In this document: positions 17,865 through 26,627 of the stretch, piece by piece
Numbering within the stretch: the stretch's first letter is position 1
How the letters are laid out: every line of letters begins with the position of its first letter
Source of the DNA: Patiriisocius marinistellae
GTDB lineage: Bacteria > Bacteroidota > Bacteroidia > Flavobacteriales > Flavobacteriaceae
Assembly: GCF_009014635.1 (NCBI RefSeq)
Contig: NZ_BKCF01000007.1
Location: 1 to 64,000, forward strand
DNA length: 64,000 bases
Reading direction: 5' to 3'
The notes under the pieces: model-generated
What the model was told of the DNA's origin: nothing
Database searches by the model: none
The model's input: the letters and a program-made list of their open reading frames with translations, nothing else
Position numbers and translations under genes: made by a program

Positions 17865-18626
17865 CTAACGAATTGATTTAATGAATTTTTTAATGCCCTT
17901 AAAACCTTCGTTAGATAACATTTTTATAAATGCACTACCTATAATTGCTCCTTTTGCATATTTTGTTGCAGAGTTAAAAGTGTCTGCATTACTGATTCCA
18001 AAGCCTAAAATCTGGGGGTTATTAAGCTTCATTTCAGAAATACGTTTAAAATAATCTTTAGTGCTTTTTCCAAAACCATGAGTTCCACCAGTCACACTGG
18101 CACTGCTCACCATGTAAATGAATCCATTTGAAACTGAATCTATTTCTTTTATACGATCATTACTTGTTTGTGGTGTGATTAAAAATACATTGATTAGGCC
18201 ATAGTTTTCAAAAATTTCTTGATAATGTTCTTTATATTCAGCGACGGGTAAGTCTGGTAAGATCAAACCATCAATTCCTATTTCTTGACATTTTTTGCAA
18301 AAGTCTTCAACGCCATATTGTAATACAGGATTAAAATAGCCCATTAAGACTAATGGAATATCTATTTTTTTTCGAATATCCTTTAATTGATTAAAAAGTA
18401 GTTGAGTAGTCATTCCATTTTTTAATGCTTGCGTTGAGCTAGCTTGAATTGTAGGTCCATCTGCAAGTGGGTCGCTAAAAGGCAGCCCAATTTCAACCAT
18501 ATCAACACCACTTTCTTGTAATGCTTCTAGCACGGAAACTGTGTCATCAATTGAAGGATAGCCAGCTGTGAAATAAATGGATAGTATTTTTTTATTTTCT
18601 TTTAATTTTTCTGAAATTCTATTCAT
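17865..18626 (-). CDS. trpA: Tryptophan synthase alpha chain
   Basis: Cleaves indole-3-glycerol phosphate to indole, which passes to TrpB. 253 aa from MNRISEKLKE; an upstream in-frame ATG at 18644 would add six residues not typical of the family. TIM-barrel markers are visible: YFTAGYPS, VEIGLPFSDPLADGPTIQ with the catalytic Glu and Asp, GLILPDLP, and the phosphate-binding GFGISN. It is the last gene of the trp operon, 94 bases after trpB. Confidence 0.97.
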   Translation of the reverse strand: MNRISEKLKENKKILSIYFTAGYPSIDDTVSVLEALQESGVDMVEIGLPFSDPLADGPTIQASSTQALKNGMTTQLLFNQLKDIRKKIDIPLVLMGYFNPVLQYGVEDFCKKCQEIGIDGLILPDLPVAEYKEHYQEIFENYGLINVFLITPQTSNDRIKEIDSVSNGFIYMVSSASVTGGTHGFGKSTKDYFKRISEMKLNNPQILGFGISNADTFNSATKYAKGAIIGSAFIKMLSNEGFKGIKKFIKSIR

Positions 18627-18720
18627 TGTATAGATTTTAAACACGTGATTTCCTATTGCTATATTTTAAAAAAAGATTCCGATAGTAGTCAAACGTACCT
18701 TTGTTTTAAATTTTAAAATA

Positions 18721-19902
18721 TTATAAATTAAAATAATCAATGTAGGTATTTAAGTCTTTATCGCCACGACCACTTAAATTAACGACAACAATATCACTAG
18801 GTTTAAATTTTCTAGTTTCAAAAATGGCAAGGGCGTGACTTGTTTCAATTGCTGGTATAATGCCTTCGAGTTTGCTTAATTGTATTCCAGCATTCATTGC
18901 ATCATCATCAGTGACCGAAATAAACTCCCCACGACCACTAGCAAATAAATGGGCATGCATTGGGCCAACTCCTGGATAGTCTAATCCAGCCGAAATTGAA
19001 TAAGGCTCAGTAATTTGCCCATCCGGGGTTTGCATCAATAATGTTTTGCTTCCGTGAATAATCCCTATTTTACCTAGCGCTGAGGTTGCAGCGCTTTCTC
19101 CAGAGTTAACTCCTTTACCAGCTGCTTCGACTGCTATTATTCCTACTTCTGGAGTATCTAAATAATGATAATAAGCACCTGCGGCATTACTTCCACCACC
19201 TACACATGCAATAATAAAGTCCGGATTTTCATGCCCTTCTTTTTCTAGTAATTGACTCTTAATTTCAGAAGAAATAACACTTTGAAACCTCGCAACCATA
19301 TCTGGATAGGGATGAGGTCCTACGACGCTACCTATAATATAATGTGTGTCTGCTGGGTTATTTATCCAGTCTCTAATAGCTTCGTTCGTTGCGTCTTTTA
19401 AAGTTTTGCTACCGCTAATGGCTGGAACTACTTTTGCGCCCAGCATTTTCATTCTTGCTACATTAGGCGCTTGTCGCTCGATATCAATCGCGCCCATATA
19501 TACAATACATTCTAACCCCATTAAAGCACAGACAGTTGCAGTTGCAACACCGTGTTGTCCTGCTCCAGTTTCGGCAATAATTCGTTTTTTGCCTAAACGT
19601 TGCGCCATTAAAATTTGTCCTATAGTATTATTTACTTTATGCGCTCCAGTGTGACATAAATCTTCTCGCTTTAAGTAGATTTTTGTATTATGTTTTTCTG
19701 AAAGCCTCTTGGCAAAATAAAGGGGTGTAGGGCGCCCCACATATTCTTTTAATAAAGCATTAAACTCTTTTTGAAAAGAAGGTTCTTGCATAATTGAGAT
19801 GTACTGCTGGCGTAACTCCTCCACATTAGGGTATAGCATTTCGGGGATGTAAGCACCACCAAATTCGCCATAATAGCCTTTATCGTTTACATTGTATTTC
19901 AT
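18721..19902 (-). CDS. trpB: Tryptophan synthase beta chain
   Basis: PLP-dependent condensation of indole with serine. 393 aa, full length. The PLP lysine lies in HTGAHKVNN (Lys89). Also visible are [10 protein letters not shown], the glycine-rich phosphate loop GGGSNAAG and the C-terminal NLSGRGDKD. It sits between trpF (70 bases upstream) and trpA. Confidence 0.98.
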   Translation of the reverse strand: MKYNVNDKGYYGEFGGAYIPEMLYPNVEELRQQYISIMQEPSFQKEFNALLKEYVGRPTPLYFAKRLSEKHNTKIYLKREDLCHTGAHKVNNTIGQILMAQRLGKKRIIAETGAGQHGVATATVCALMGLECIVYMGAIDIERQAPNVARMKMLGAKVVPAISGSKTLKDATNEAIRDWINNPADTHYIIGSVVGPHPYPDMVARFQSVISSEIKSQLLEKEGHENPDFIIACVGGGSNAAGAYYHYLDTPEVGIIAVEAAGKGVNSGESAATSALGKIGIIHGSKTLLMQTPDGQITEPYSISAGLDYPGVGPMHAHLFASGRGEFISVTDDDAMNAGIQLSKLEGIIPAIETSHALAIFETRKFKPSDIVVVNLSGRGDKDLNTYIDYFNL

Positions 19903-19972
19903 AGCTTTTTATTATACTTCAATAAATTTAAGTTGACAAAGTATCCTAATCATTATAAATTTTACCGAAGAA

Positions 19973-20611
19973 TTATTTAAGTTCTTCTATTAATTTTTTT
20001 AAGGCCAAAATGTCTTTTAACCCAGGTTTTAATTCAAATTTACTATTCACATCAATCCCATAAATGGGTAATGAGGATTTCTGAATTTTTTTTACTTCCG
20101 AAATTTCTGCTAACCCTATTCCACCACTTAAAATAAAAGGTGTTGTTGACGGATAATTTTCTAAAACAGACCAGTCAAAAGTAACTCCATTTCCACCTTT
20201 TTCTTTTCCTTTAGTATCAAACAAAAATTTTGAAACTAGATTTTCAAAACTTTCTAAAACCGAAAAGTCAAAAGTGTTTTTTATTGAAAACACCTTCCAT
20301 ATTTCTACCTCTTCTTTTTCAATTTTTTTCAAATTTAAATTAAGCAACGCCACAAATTTATTAGTTTGATTTCCGTGTAGTTGAATAATATCAAAATTAA
20401 ATTTGTGCGCAAGTTCAATGATTTCCGTGACAGATTGATCAACAAAAACTCCCACTTTTTTTATTCCTTTTGATAGTTTTATTACTTCAGACTCATTGTA
20501 ATTTCTAGGACTATTTCCGTAGAAAATGAATCCTAAATAATCAGGATGTAATGCTGCTATTTCAGCAACATTGTGTTTCATACCACATATTTTAATTTTT
20601 AAATCAATCAT
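19973..20611 (-). CDS. trpF: Phosphoribosylanthranilate isomerase
   Basis: Third step of tryptophan synthesis (Amadori rearrangement). 212 aa, TIM barrel: KICGMKH at the N-terminus holds the catalytic Cys, GFIFYGNSPRN follows, then QLHGNQ and the late FILSGGIG. It overlaps the trpC stop by four bases, so translation is coupled. The gene is separate from trpC, unlike the fusion in enterics. Confidence 0.95.
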   Translation of the reverse strand: MIDLKIKICGMKHNVAEIAALHPDYLGFIFYGNSPRNYNESEVIKLSKGIKKVGVFVDQSVTEIIELAHKFNFDIIQLHGNQTNKFVALLNLNLKKIEKEEVEIWKVFSIKNTFDFSVLESFENLVSKFLFDTKGKEKGGNGVTFDWSVLENYPSTTPFILSGGIGLAEISEVKKIQKSSLPIYGIDVNSKFELKPGLKDILALKKLIEELK

Positions 20612-21387
20612 AATTGTTTGATGAATTTCAATGCGCTTTGACCAGGATTTTCAGTTTTCATAAAATTTTCTCCTATCAAAAAACCTTGAAAGCCATATTG
20701 TTTTAATTCATTAATAGTATCAACACTAGAAATTCCACTTTCAGAAACCTTGACAAAATCGGTAGGGATTTTTGAAGAAAGTTCTTTACTAATATCTATT
20801 GAAACTTTAAAAGTTTTTAAATTTCTATTATTAACTCCAAGCATATCTACAGTTGGAATGATTGATTTATTTAATTCTTCTTCATTATGGACTTCTAATA
20901 AAACATCTAGTGAAAGTGACTTTGCAATTGCTGAGTATTCTTTTAATTGACTTTCTGTTAAGGCGGCTGCAATTAAAAGTATTGCATCAGCACCATATGC
21001 TTTTGCTTCATAGATTTGATATGCGTCCACGATAAATTCTTTTCTCAATAATGGAAACTCAACTACATTACGGGCAACTAAAAGATCATCTAATGAGCCG
21101 CCAAAAAAATTAGTATCGGTTAAAATAGACATTCCACTTACTCCAGCATTTTGATATCCTTGAGCAACATCTGTAATTAATACTTTATCATTTATTACAG
21201 ATTTGCTGGGCGAGCGTCTTTTATGTTCAGCAATTATTCCAGAACTAGAAGTTTTTAATGCCTCTGCTAGTGATTTAGTTTCTCTCAAAAAAAGAGCTGA
21301 TTGTTTTAATACTGAAATAGGGAATGTAGCTTTCTTTGCTTTTACTTCTTTATGCTTGTAAGCAATAATTTTATCTAATATTGTCAT
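20608..21387 (-). CDS. trpC: Indole-3-glycerol phosphate synthase
   Basis: Ring closure of the carboxyphenylamino ribulose phosphate. 259 aa, TIM barrel: IIAEHKRRSPSKS carries the phosphate and catalytic lysine region, followed by LRKEFIVDAYQI, LGVNNRNLKTF and VSESGIS. Overlaps trpF by four bases and starts six bases after trpD. Confidence 0.97.
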   Translation of the reverse strand: MTILDKIIAYKHKEVKAKKATFPISVLKQSALFLRETKSLAEALKTSSSGIIAEHKRRSPSKSVINDKVLITDVAQGYQNAGVSGMSILTDTNFFGGSLDDLLVARNVVEFPLLRKEFIVDAYQIYEAKAYGADAILLIAAALTESQLKEYSAIAKSLSLDVLLEVHNEEELNKSIIPTVDMLGVNNRNLKTFKVSIDISKELSSKIPTDFVKVSESGISSVDTINELKQYGFQGFLIGENFMKTENPGQSALKFIKQL

Positions 21388-21393
21388 TTGTTA

Positions 21394-22383
21394 TTAACTT
21401 AACGCGATTAATGTATTAAGTGATTTTAAAGCACTACCAGAATGTAAAGATTTTTTCGCTTTTTCAATCCCATCACTTAGGTCGCACTTTTCGACTATTG
21501 ATATGGCTGTGCCTGCATTAGCAAAAACTACATTGTTTTGTTCTTTTGTGCCGTTTCCTTTTAAAATATTCATAAAAATTTTAGCAGATTCAGCGACGGT
21601 TTCACCTCCATAAATGTCAGACTGTTTTTGTTTTTCAACTCCAAAATTTTCAGGGTGCAGTACCATTTCAGAAGAATTTGAAAGTATTTTTACATCACCT
21701 GTTAATGAAATTTCATCATAGCCATCCATAGCGTGCACTATGCCGTAATTTTTATCACTTTTTTGATAGAGATAGCCATACATACGCGCCAACTCTAAGT
21801 CGAAAACACCAACTAATTGATTTTTAGGAAATGCTGGGTTTACCATTGGCCCAAGCATGTTAAAAAATGTTTTCACTCCCAACTCACGACGAATAGGAGC
21901 CACGTTTTTCATGGCAGGATGGAAAAGAGGTGCGTGCAAAACACAGATGCCAGCTTTGTCTAAACTCCTTTTTAGAAAGTCCGAATCATTGCTAAATTTA
22001 ATGCCTAAGTGTTCCATTACGTTACTGCTACCGCTAATGGAAGAAACTCCATAATTTCCATGCTTTGTAACTTTAATACCAGCGCCAGCGGTAACAAATG
22101 ATGATACGGTAGATATGTTAAAAGTGTTTTTTCCATCACCGCCTGTACCACATAAGTCAATAGTGTTATATTGGTCAAGATCAACTTTGAGACATAAATC
22201 TAGCAATGCATCTCTAAATCCTTCAAGTTCCTCTAGCGTAACACTTCGCATCATATATACAGTTAAAAATGCGGCTATTTGTGAATTGTTATACTTTCCT
22301 TCGCTAATTGAAACAAGTATTTCTCTTGCTTCCTTTTTGTCAAGATGTTCGTGATTTATGAGTCTGTTTAATATTTGTTTCAT
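21394..22383 (-). CDS. trpD: Anthranilate phosphoribosyltransferase
   Basis: Attaches phosphoribose to anthranilate. 329 aa. The PRPP loop DLCGTGGDGKNTFNIST is clear, then KHGNYGVSS and RRELGVKTFFNMLGPM(V)NP. It is not fused to TrpG. The gap to trpG upstream is 121 bases, with no obvious promoter; trpC follows closely. Confidence 0.97.
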   Translation of the reverse strand: MKQILNRLINHEHLDKKEAREILVSISEGKYNNSQIAAFLTVYMMRSVTLEELEGFRDALLDLCLKVDLDQYNTIDLCGTGGDGKNTFNISTVSSFVTAGAGIKVTKHGNYGVSSISGSSNVMEHLGIKFSNDSDFLKRSLDKAGICVLHAPLFHPAMKNVAPIRRELGVKTFFNMLGPMVNPAFPKNQLVGVFDLELARMYGYLYQKSDKNYGIVHAMDGYDEISLTGDVKILSNSSEMVLHPENFGVEKQKQSDIYGGETVAESAKIFMNILKGNGTKEQNNVVFANAGTAISIVEKCDLSDGIEKAKKSLHSGSALKSLNTLIALS

Positions 22384-22504
22384 TATTTAATGCTGTTTGT
22401 AATACTGTTTTATTTTTAGTCTACACAACGCAGGTTTCTTTAACCGCATAGGCTATTCTCAAATTAATTGCTTAGTTTTCCACTAATGCTCAACTTGAAA
22501 AATT

Positions 22505-23071
22505 TTATAACTTAACCCAATTTTTAATCATCAATTTTCCTTGCGGTGTTAAAACGCTTTCTGGATGAAATTGTACACCTCGTATATCAAACTCACGATG
22601 GCGTATTGACATTATTTGTCCGTTTTCGTCAATTGATGTTATTTCTAAAGCTGGTGGAAAACCCTCTTGACTGATAACCCATGAATGATAACGGCCTATT
22701 TCAAACGTTGTATCGATATCATTAAAAAGCGCTTCGTCTATTACAAGCTGAGTTGCTTGTGTAGAAACACCATGAAATACCTCGCTGAGATTTGAGAGTG
22801 TGCCACCAAAAACTTCGCCAATAGCTTGTTGTCCTAAACAGACACCTAAAATAGGTTTTTTGCCAGCATACATTTTTATTACTTCTTTTAAAAGTCCAGC
22901 TTCATCAGGAATACCTGGACCAGGAGACAGTACAATTTTATCGTATTGTTCTGGTAGCTCAATGTCAAATTTGTCATTACGAATTACATGCACTTCGCAA
23001 TCAAATTCTTCTAAATAATGAACAAGGTTGTACACAAAACTATCGTAGTTATCTATTACTAATATTTTCAT
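22505..23071 (-). CDS. trpG: Anthranilate synthase, glutamine amidotransferase subunit
   Basis: Supplies ammonia from glutamine to TrpE. 188 aa class I glutamine amidotransferase: nucleophile loop GVCLGQQAIGE and the C-terminal catalytic His and Glu in VQFHPESVL. The N-terminus MKILVIDNYDSFVYN is typical. Separate gene, 75 bases after trpE. In some bacteria such a subunit also serves folate synthesis; I see no pab gene here. Confidence 0.96.
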   Translation of the reverse strand: MKILVIDNYDSFVYNLVHYLEEFDCEVHVIRNDKFDIELPEQYDKIVLSPGPGIPDEAGLLKEVIKMYAGKKPILGVCLGQQAIGEVFGGTLSNLSEVFHGVSTQATQLVIDEALFNDIDTTFEIGRYHSWVISQEGFPPALEITSIDENGQIMSIRHREFDIRGVQFHPESVLTPQGKLMIKNWVKL

Positions 23072-23146
23072 CTTTAATGCCCGTATTGAAGGGTGATTTT
23101 AATTTTGCGCGAAGGCGAATATTTTTACTTGCTAGGTGTATAATGT

Positions 23147-24556
23147 TTAAATTGTTTCTGCTAATTCTAATGCCTTTGTTAATGCTCCTAGCTTATTGTA
23201 CACTTCTTGAAGTTCGTTTTCTGGTTTACTATCATTTACAACTCCAGCACCAGCTTGCCAATGTAACGTGTGATTTTTACTTACAAATGAGCGAATAATA
23301 ATAGCGTGGTTATAATTGCCTTTAAAGTCCATAAACCCAATGGCTCCACCATAAAACTCCCTATTTATATTTTCATATTTTTCTAACAATTGTAGTGCTT
23401 TATGTTTAGGTGCTCCACTTAACGTTCCTGCAGGAAAAGTATCTGCAACAACTTGCATTGTGGGCGTATTTTTATTTTTTGTTGCTGTGACTTTGCTCAC
23501 TAAGTGTATTACATGTGAAAAAAACTGAACTTCTCTGTAAGTGTCTACAGTTACATTAGTTCCATGACGGCTAAGGTCATTTCTGGCAAGATCTACTAGC
23601 ATTACATGTTCACTGTTTTCTTTCTCGTCAACTGAAAGCTGCTTGGCTAGTTCAGCGTCTTGTAAATCGTTTCCTGTTCTTTTAAATGTGCCTGCAATAG
23701 GGTGGATTTCTGCAGTATCTCCTTTTACAACTAATTGTGCTTCTGGTGAACTTCCAAAGATTTTGAAATTTCCGTAATCAAAATAGAATAAATATGGGGA
23801 AGGATTTACGCTGCGTAATGCTCTATACACATTAAATTCATCACCCATAAATGGTTGAGAAAACCTTTTGCTCGGTACAATCTGGAATACATCACCACGA
23901 GCACAATGTGCTTTGCATTTTACAACTAAGTCTTTAAATTCTTCGTCTTTTAAATTTGTTGTTGGTTCTCCGTTTCTGGAAAAAGGGTATTCTGCAAAGT
24001 TTTTTGAATTTATAAGTTGTTCTATTTGCTCAATATTACTTTCTGTATTGTAATTATGAGAAAAAATATAAGCTTCATTGTTAAAATGATTGATAGCAAT
24101 TATGTTTTGATATACCGCATAGTACATATCTGGTATTCCTAATATAGATTTGCTTTTGTCTATTTCAACACTTTCAAAATAGCGTACTGCATCATAACTT
24201 GTATAGCCAAAAAGTCCATTATTTATAAACTTTAAATTAGTCTCTTGTGCTGTAAATGACTCAGAAAATTTTTGGATGATGGCGGGCACATTAGGTGCTG
24301 GTTGTTGAGACGACGACAATTGTATTGTAGTTACGTTTCCGCAGGGAAAATGTTGTGTGATTTCCTCATTTGCTACTTTTATTGACGCGATAGGATTACA
24401 ACAGATATAGCTAAAGCTGTTATCGTTAGCATGATAATCACTACTTTCAAGGAGTAAACTATTAGGGAATTTATCTCGCAAACGTAAGTAAACTGAGACA
24501 GGGGTGAGGGTGTCTGCAAGTAATTTTTTTGAATGCGTTTTTAGTTTGTAATTCAT
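23147..24556 (-). CDS. trpE: Anthranilate synthase component I
   Basis: Makes anthranilate from chorismate. 469 aa with the chorismate-binding domain in the C-terminal half: FQIVPSKRFSQPF, GSSPEAQL, HPIAGTFKRTG, ENSEHVMLVDLARND, FPAGTLSGAPK and the terminal QAGAGVVNDS. The N-terminal half has an LLESSDYH stretch near the position of the Trp feedback site. It is the first structural gene of the trp operon and lies 45 bases after an attenuator hairpin and leader peptide, so transcription attenuation by tryptophan supply is strongly suggested. Confidence 0.97.
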   Translation of the reverse strand: MNYKLKTHSKKLLADTLTPVSVYLRLRDKFPNSLLLESSDYHANDNSFSYICCNPIASIKVANEEITQHFPCGNVTTIQLSSSQQPAPNVPAIIQKFSESFTAQETNLKFINNGLFGYTSYDAVRYFESVEIDKSKSILGIPDMYYAVYQNIIAINHFNNEAYIFSHNYNTESNIEQIEQLINSKNFAEYPFSRNGEPTTNLKDEEFKDLVVKCKAHCARGDVFQIVPSKRFSQPFMGDEFNVYRALRSVNPSPYLFYFDYGNFKIFGSSPEAQLVVKGDTAEIHPIAGTFKRTGNDLQDAELAKQLSVDEKENSEHVMLVDLARNDLSRHGTNVTVDTYREVQFFSHVIHLVSKVTATKNKNTPTMQVVADTFPAGTLSGAPKHKALQLLEKYENINREFYGGAIGFMDFKGNYNHAIIIRSFVSKNHTLHWQAGAGVVNDSKPENELQEVYNKLGALTKALELAETI

Positions 24557-24600
24557 TGTTTGTTTTTTCTCTTGTTACTTTAATCCTGCATTTGCGGAAA

Positions 24601-24632
24601 TAAAAAAAGCCTGTCTCGTGAAAGACAGGCTT
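24601..24632 (-). terminator. trp attenuator hairpin
   Basis: Read on the minus strand: AAGCCTGTCT, loop TTCACG, AGACAGGCTT, then a T run. This is a perfect ten-base-pair stem between the trpL stop and trpE. The loop TTCACG (minus strand; 24617-24622) is complementary to CGTGAA at the 3' end of the leader peptide frame (24659-24664). It could thus pair in an alternative anti-terminator. Terminator certain, alternative pairing inferred. Confidence 0.88.
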
Positions 24633-24654
24633 ATATGTTATATATAATGATGAC

Positions 24655-24714
24655 CTAGTTCACGGACGTTGTCTGTAAATTATTCCACCACCAATTGTTT
24701 TGTGTTGTTCTCAT
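24655..24714 (-). CDS. trpL: trp operon leader peptide
   Basis: A 19-codon frame whose peptide is MRTTQNNWWWNNLQTTSVN. Three adjacent Trp codons lie at 24685-24693. It precedes a Rho-independent hairpin and trpE, the classical layout of ribosome-mediated attenuation: stalling at TGG codons when charged tRNA-Trp is scarce would favour anti-termination. The promoter element just upstream leaves almost no leader before the ATG. Recognised by layout and codon content, not by similarity to enteric TrpL. Confidence 0.85.
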   Translation of the reverse strand: MRTTQNNWWWNNLQTTSVN

Positions 24715-24722
24715 TATTGCTT

Positions 24723-24730
24723 CAAAGATA
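24723..24730 (-). promoter_or_regulatory. Putative -7 element (TATCTTTG) of the trp operon
   Basis: Matches TAnnTTTG on the minus strand, eight bases before the trpL ATG. The mRNA would start within a few bases of the start codon, making trpL nearly leaderless. Confidence 0.55.
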
Positions 24731-24731
24731 G

Positions 24732-24763
24732 AAAAGTTATCCAATATTGAAAACATAACTTTT
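24732..24763 (-). promoter_or_regulatory. Inverted repeat upstream of the trp promoter
   Basis: AAAAGTTAT (24732-24740) and ATAACTTTT (24755-24763) form a perfect nine-base inverted repeat, 14 bases apart. It follows the YceI gene stop (24771) on the minus strand and overlaps the -33 region of the trp promoter. It may be the YceI/MarR terminator, an operator for the trp operon, or both. Confidence 0.4.
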
Positions 24764-24770
24764 TTTTAAT

Positions 24771-25340
24771 TTAAAACTTTAACGTTACATTAAGGTCAAA
24801 ATTATCACTAATAGTATTGTCTCCTAAGTTATCGAAAAAACTACCAGAACCGTAACGAACTCCGTATTTTGTACGGTCAATTTTTAGTGATGTTGTTGCT
24901 TGATTATCTTCCATCTTTAAATCAAAAGTTATAGGCTCAGTAGTTTCTTTAATAGTCATATTTCCAGTTACTTTATAACCTCCATTCATCGCTTTAACAC
25001 TAGTAAATACTAAAGTTGCAGTTGGGTGATTATCTGTGCCAAAAAAGTCTTCACTCTTTAAATGGCCTTCTAATTTTTCTTTTCCTTCTCCAGCTTTTAA
25101 ATCTGTTACATTAATGCTGGTCATATCTACGACAAACATTCCTCCAGTTAATGTTGATCCTTCCATTTCTAAGGAGCCTTCCTTTAAATTTATAGTTCCT
25201 GTGTGAGATCCTAATACTTTTTTACCGGTCCACTCGATTGTGCTTTCTGAAACACTTATTTTTTTCATAGTATTGTTTGTAAATGCAGTTGCTCCCACGG
25301 CTACTGCTAAGATTAAAATTGATTTTACTGCTGTTTTCAT
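24771..25340 (-). CDS. YceI-family periplasmic lipocalin-like protein
   Basis: 189 aa with a signal peptide (cleavage near TAFT) and the YceI beta-barrel fold. Typical stretches are IEWTGKKVLGSHTGTI, the middle LKSEDFFGTDNHPTATLVF and the C-terminal ISDNFDLNVTLKF. YceI proteins bind polyisoprenoid or other hydrophobic ligands and are often induced by stress. It follows a MarR gene by four bases, so both are in one operon under the palindromic operator at 25811-25837. Confidence 0.92.
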   Translation of the reverse strand: MKTAVKSILILAVAVGATAFTNNTMKKISVSESTIEWTGKKVLGSHTGTINLKEGSLEMEGSTLTGGMFVVDMTSINVTDLKAGEGKEKLEGHLKSEDFFGTDNHPTATLVFTSVKAMNGGYKVTGNMTIKETTEPITFDLKMEDNQATTSLKIDRTKYGVRYGSGSFFDNLGDNTISDNFDLNVTLKF

Positions 25341-25344
25341 AGTT

Positions 25345-25806
25345 TTAATTTTTAAAAGTCCTTAGTTTATCTAATAGGTTATTAAGTTGCTCGAGTTCAT
25401 TAGCGTCAAGCGCGCTGGTAATTTTTTCGTTATTATTTTGAGTAATAGGATCTAGGGTTGTTAAAAGAGAAAGACCTTCTTTAGTAATAAAAAGCTCAAT
25501 TTTTCTTCTATTAGATGCGCAAACCCTCCTTGTGACAAGATCTTTTTTAATTAGTTTGTCAATCAAGCGAGTAGTATTACTATTCCTATCAACCATGCGT
25601 TCTTGAATGGTTGATAGGTTTGCGGGGTTTCCTTTTTGTCCTCTTAAAATTCGTAGAACATTAAATTGTTGTGGAGTTATATCATGTGGTTTTAATATTT
25701 CTAAAAAAGATTCTTCCATAATACGACTTGTATACGCCACATTTATTGCCGTTTTTGTGGCAATGTTCATTTTGTGATTTGTCTGTATTGCTTGTTCTAT
25801 ATTCAT
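25345..25806 (-). CDS. MarR-family transcriptional regulator
   Basis: 153 aa, winged helix: helix-turn-helix region ITPQQFNVLRILRG, then NLSTIQERMVDRNSNTTRLIDKL with the recognition helix, and the wing around VCASNRRKIELFITKEG. Such proteins repress their own operon and are released by small ligands or oxidation; one Cys (in RRVCASN) lies in the wing region. Two copies of a perfect dyad directly upstream of its ATG are the likely autoregulatory operators. YceI is the cotranscribed target. Confidence 0.92.
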   Translation of the reverse strand: MNIEQAIQTNHKMNIATKTAINVAYTSRIMEESFLEILKPHDITPQQFNVLRILRGQKGNPANLSTIQERMVDRNSNTTRLIDKLIKKDLVTRRVCASNRRKIELFITKEGLSLLTTLDPITQNNNEKITSALDANELEQLNNLLDKLRTFKN

Positions 25807-25810
25807 AATA

Positions 25811-25837
25811 TTGTATGTACAATAGTTGTATGTACAA
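25811..25837 (-). promoter_or_regulatory. Duplicated MarR operator
   Basis: Two identical 12-mers TTGTATGTACAA at 25811-25822 and 25826-25837, three bases apart. Each is a TTGTA-N2-TACAA dyad. They start four bases upstream of the marR ATG and the distal copy overlaps the -7 element TACATTTG (minus strand, 25835-25842). Repressor binding here would block transcription. Confidence 0.75.
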
Positions 25838-25842
25838 ATGTA
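25835..25842 (-). promoter_or_regulatory. Putative -7 element (TACATTTG) of marR-yceI
   Basis: Matches TAnnTTTG on the minus strand about 30 bases before the marR ATG and overlaps the operator. Confidence 0.55.
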
Positions 25843-26070
25843 TGTTTATTTTATTTGTTTGAAATTTATTTTAACAAATATTTAATGGATGTCAGTTCGT
25901 TATTTACGTTATTAGTTATAACATTGTTTATCATTATAGGTTTATTTAGACATTTAAATTACAGCTTGTTAGTTTTTTAGCTAAAGCCGAAATATGCAGT
26001 TAATCACTTATAATACTGTATTTTACAGTTAAGGGGTAGGGTAGGATAACAACTAAATTTTATAGAACTA

Positions 26071-26622
26071 ATGAAATTATATAGTATTATTATTTTTTGT
26101 TTTTTATTAAGTTTTAGCTCATGTACAAATACTAAAAAGAAACAAAGTAGTGTAAATGAGTTGGAAGATGTTTCAGATATTGAAATTTCCGAAGTAAAAA
26201 AAAGTCGTGTGCCTTCTTATAATTTTGAAGAACTTTCAAGGTTTTTAACTAAACAGAATGACACTACATATGTTATTAATTTTTGGGCTACGTGGTGTAA
26301 ACCATGTATCGCCGAGCTACCAGCATTTGAGAAATTAAATGCAGAGGCAGCTTCAAGAAAAGTAAAAGTACTATTAGTGAGTCTAGACTTTCCTGAAAAA
26401 GTTGAAAATCAAGTTATTCCATTTCTTGATAGAAATGGGATTAAAAGTGATGTTATTTTACTTGATGATGCAGATGCAAATAGCTGGATACCTAAAGTTG
26501 ACTCAACATGGAGTGGTGCAATTCCTGCCACTCTAATATATAAAAAAAATACGCGTAAATTTTATGAGCAATCATTTAACTACGAAGAATTAAAAACAGA
26601 AGTAGAAACATTTAATAAATAG
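26071..26622 (+). CDS. TlpA-like thioredoxin-fold lipoprotein
   Basis: 183 aa. Signal peptide with lipobox LSFSSC (Cys18), a Lys/Glu-rich linker, then a thioredoxin fold with the active site NFWATWCKPC (Cys76, Cys79). TlpA/ResA proteins reduce disulfides in the envelope, for example in cytochrome c maturation. It begins a redox/sulfur cassette of four genes, with the next gene five bases downstream. An exact TTTCCGAAG copy lies at 26186-26194. Confidence 0.9.
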   Translation: MKLYSIIIFCFLLSFSSCTNTKKKQSSVNELEDVSDIEISEVKKSRVPSYNFEELSRFLTKQNDTTYVINFWATWCKPCIAELPAFEKLNAEAASRKVKVLLVSLDFPEKVENQVIPFLDRNGIKSDVILLDDADANSWIPKVDSTWSGAIPATLIYKKNTRKFYEQSFNYEELKTEVETFNK

Positions 26623-26627
26623 AAATT

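Noticed and set aside
25774-25980. Plus-strand hydrophobic 68-codon frame upstream of the TlpA-like gene
   Set aside because: It runs through the marR start, promoter and duplicated operator; the hydrophobicity comes from AT-rich DNA.
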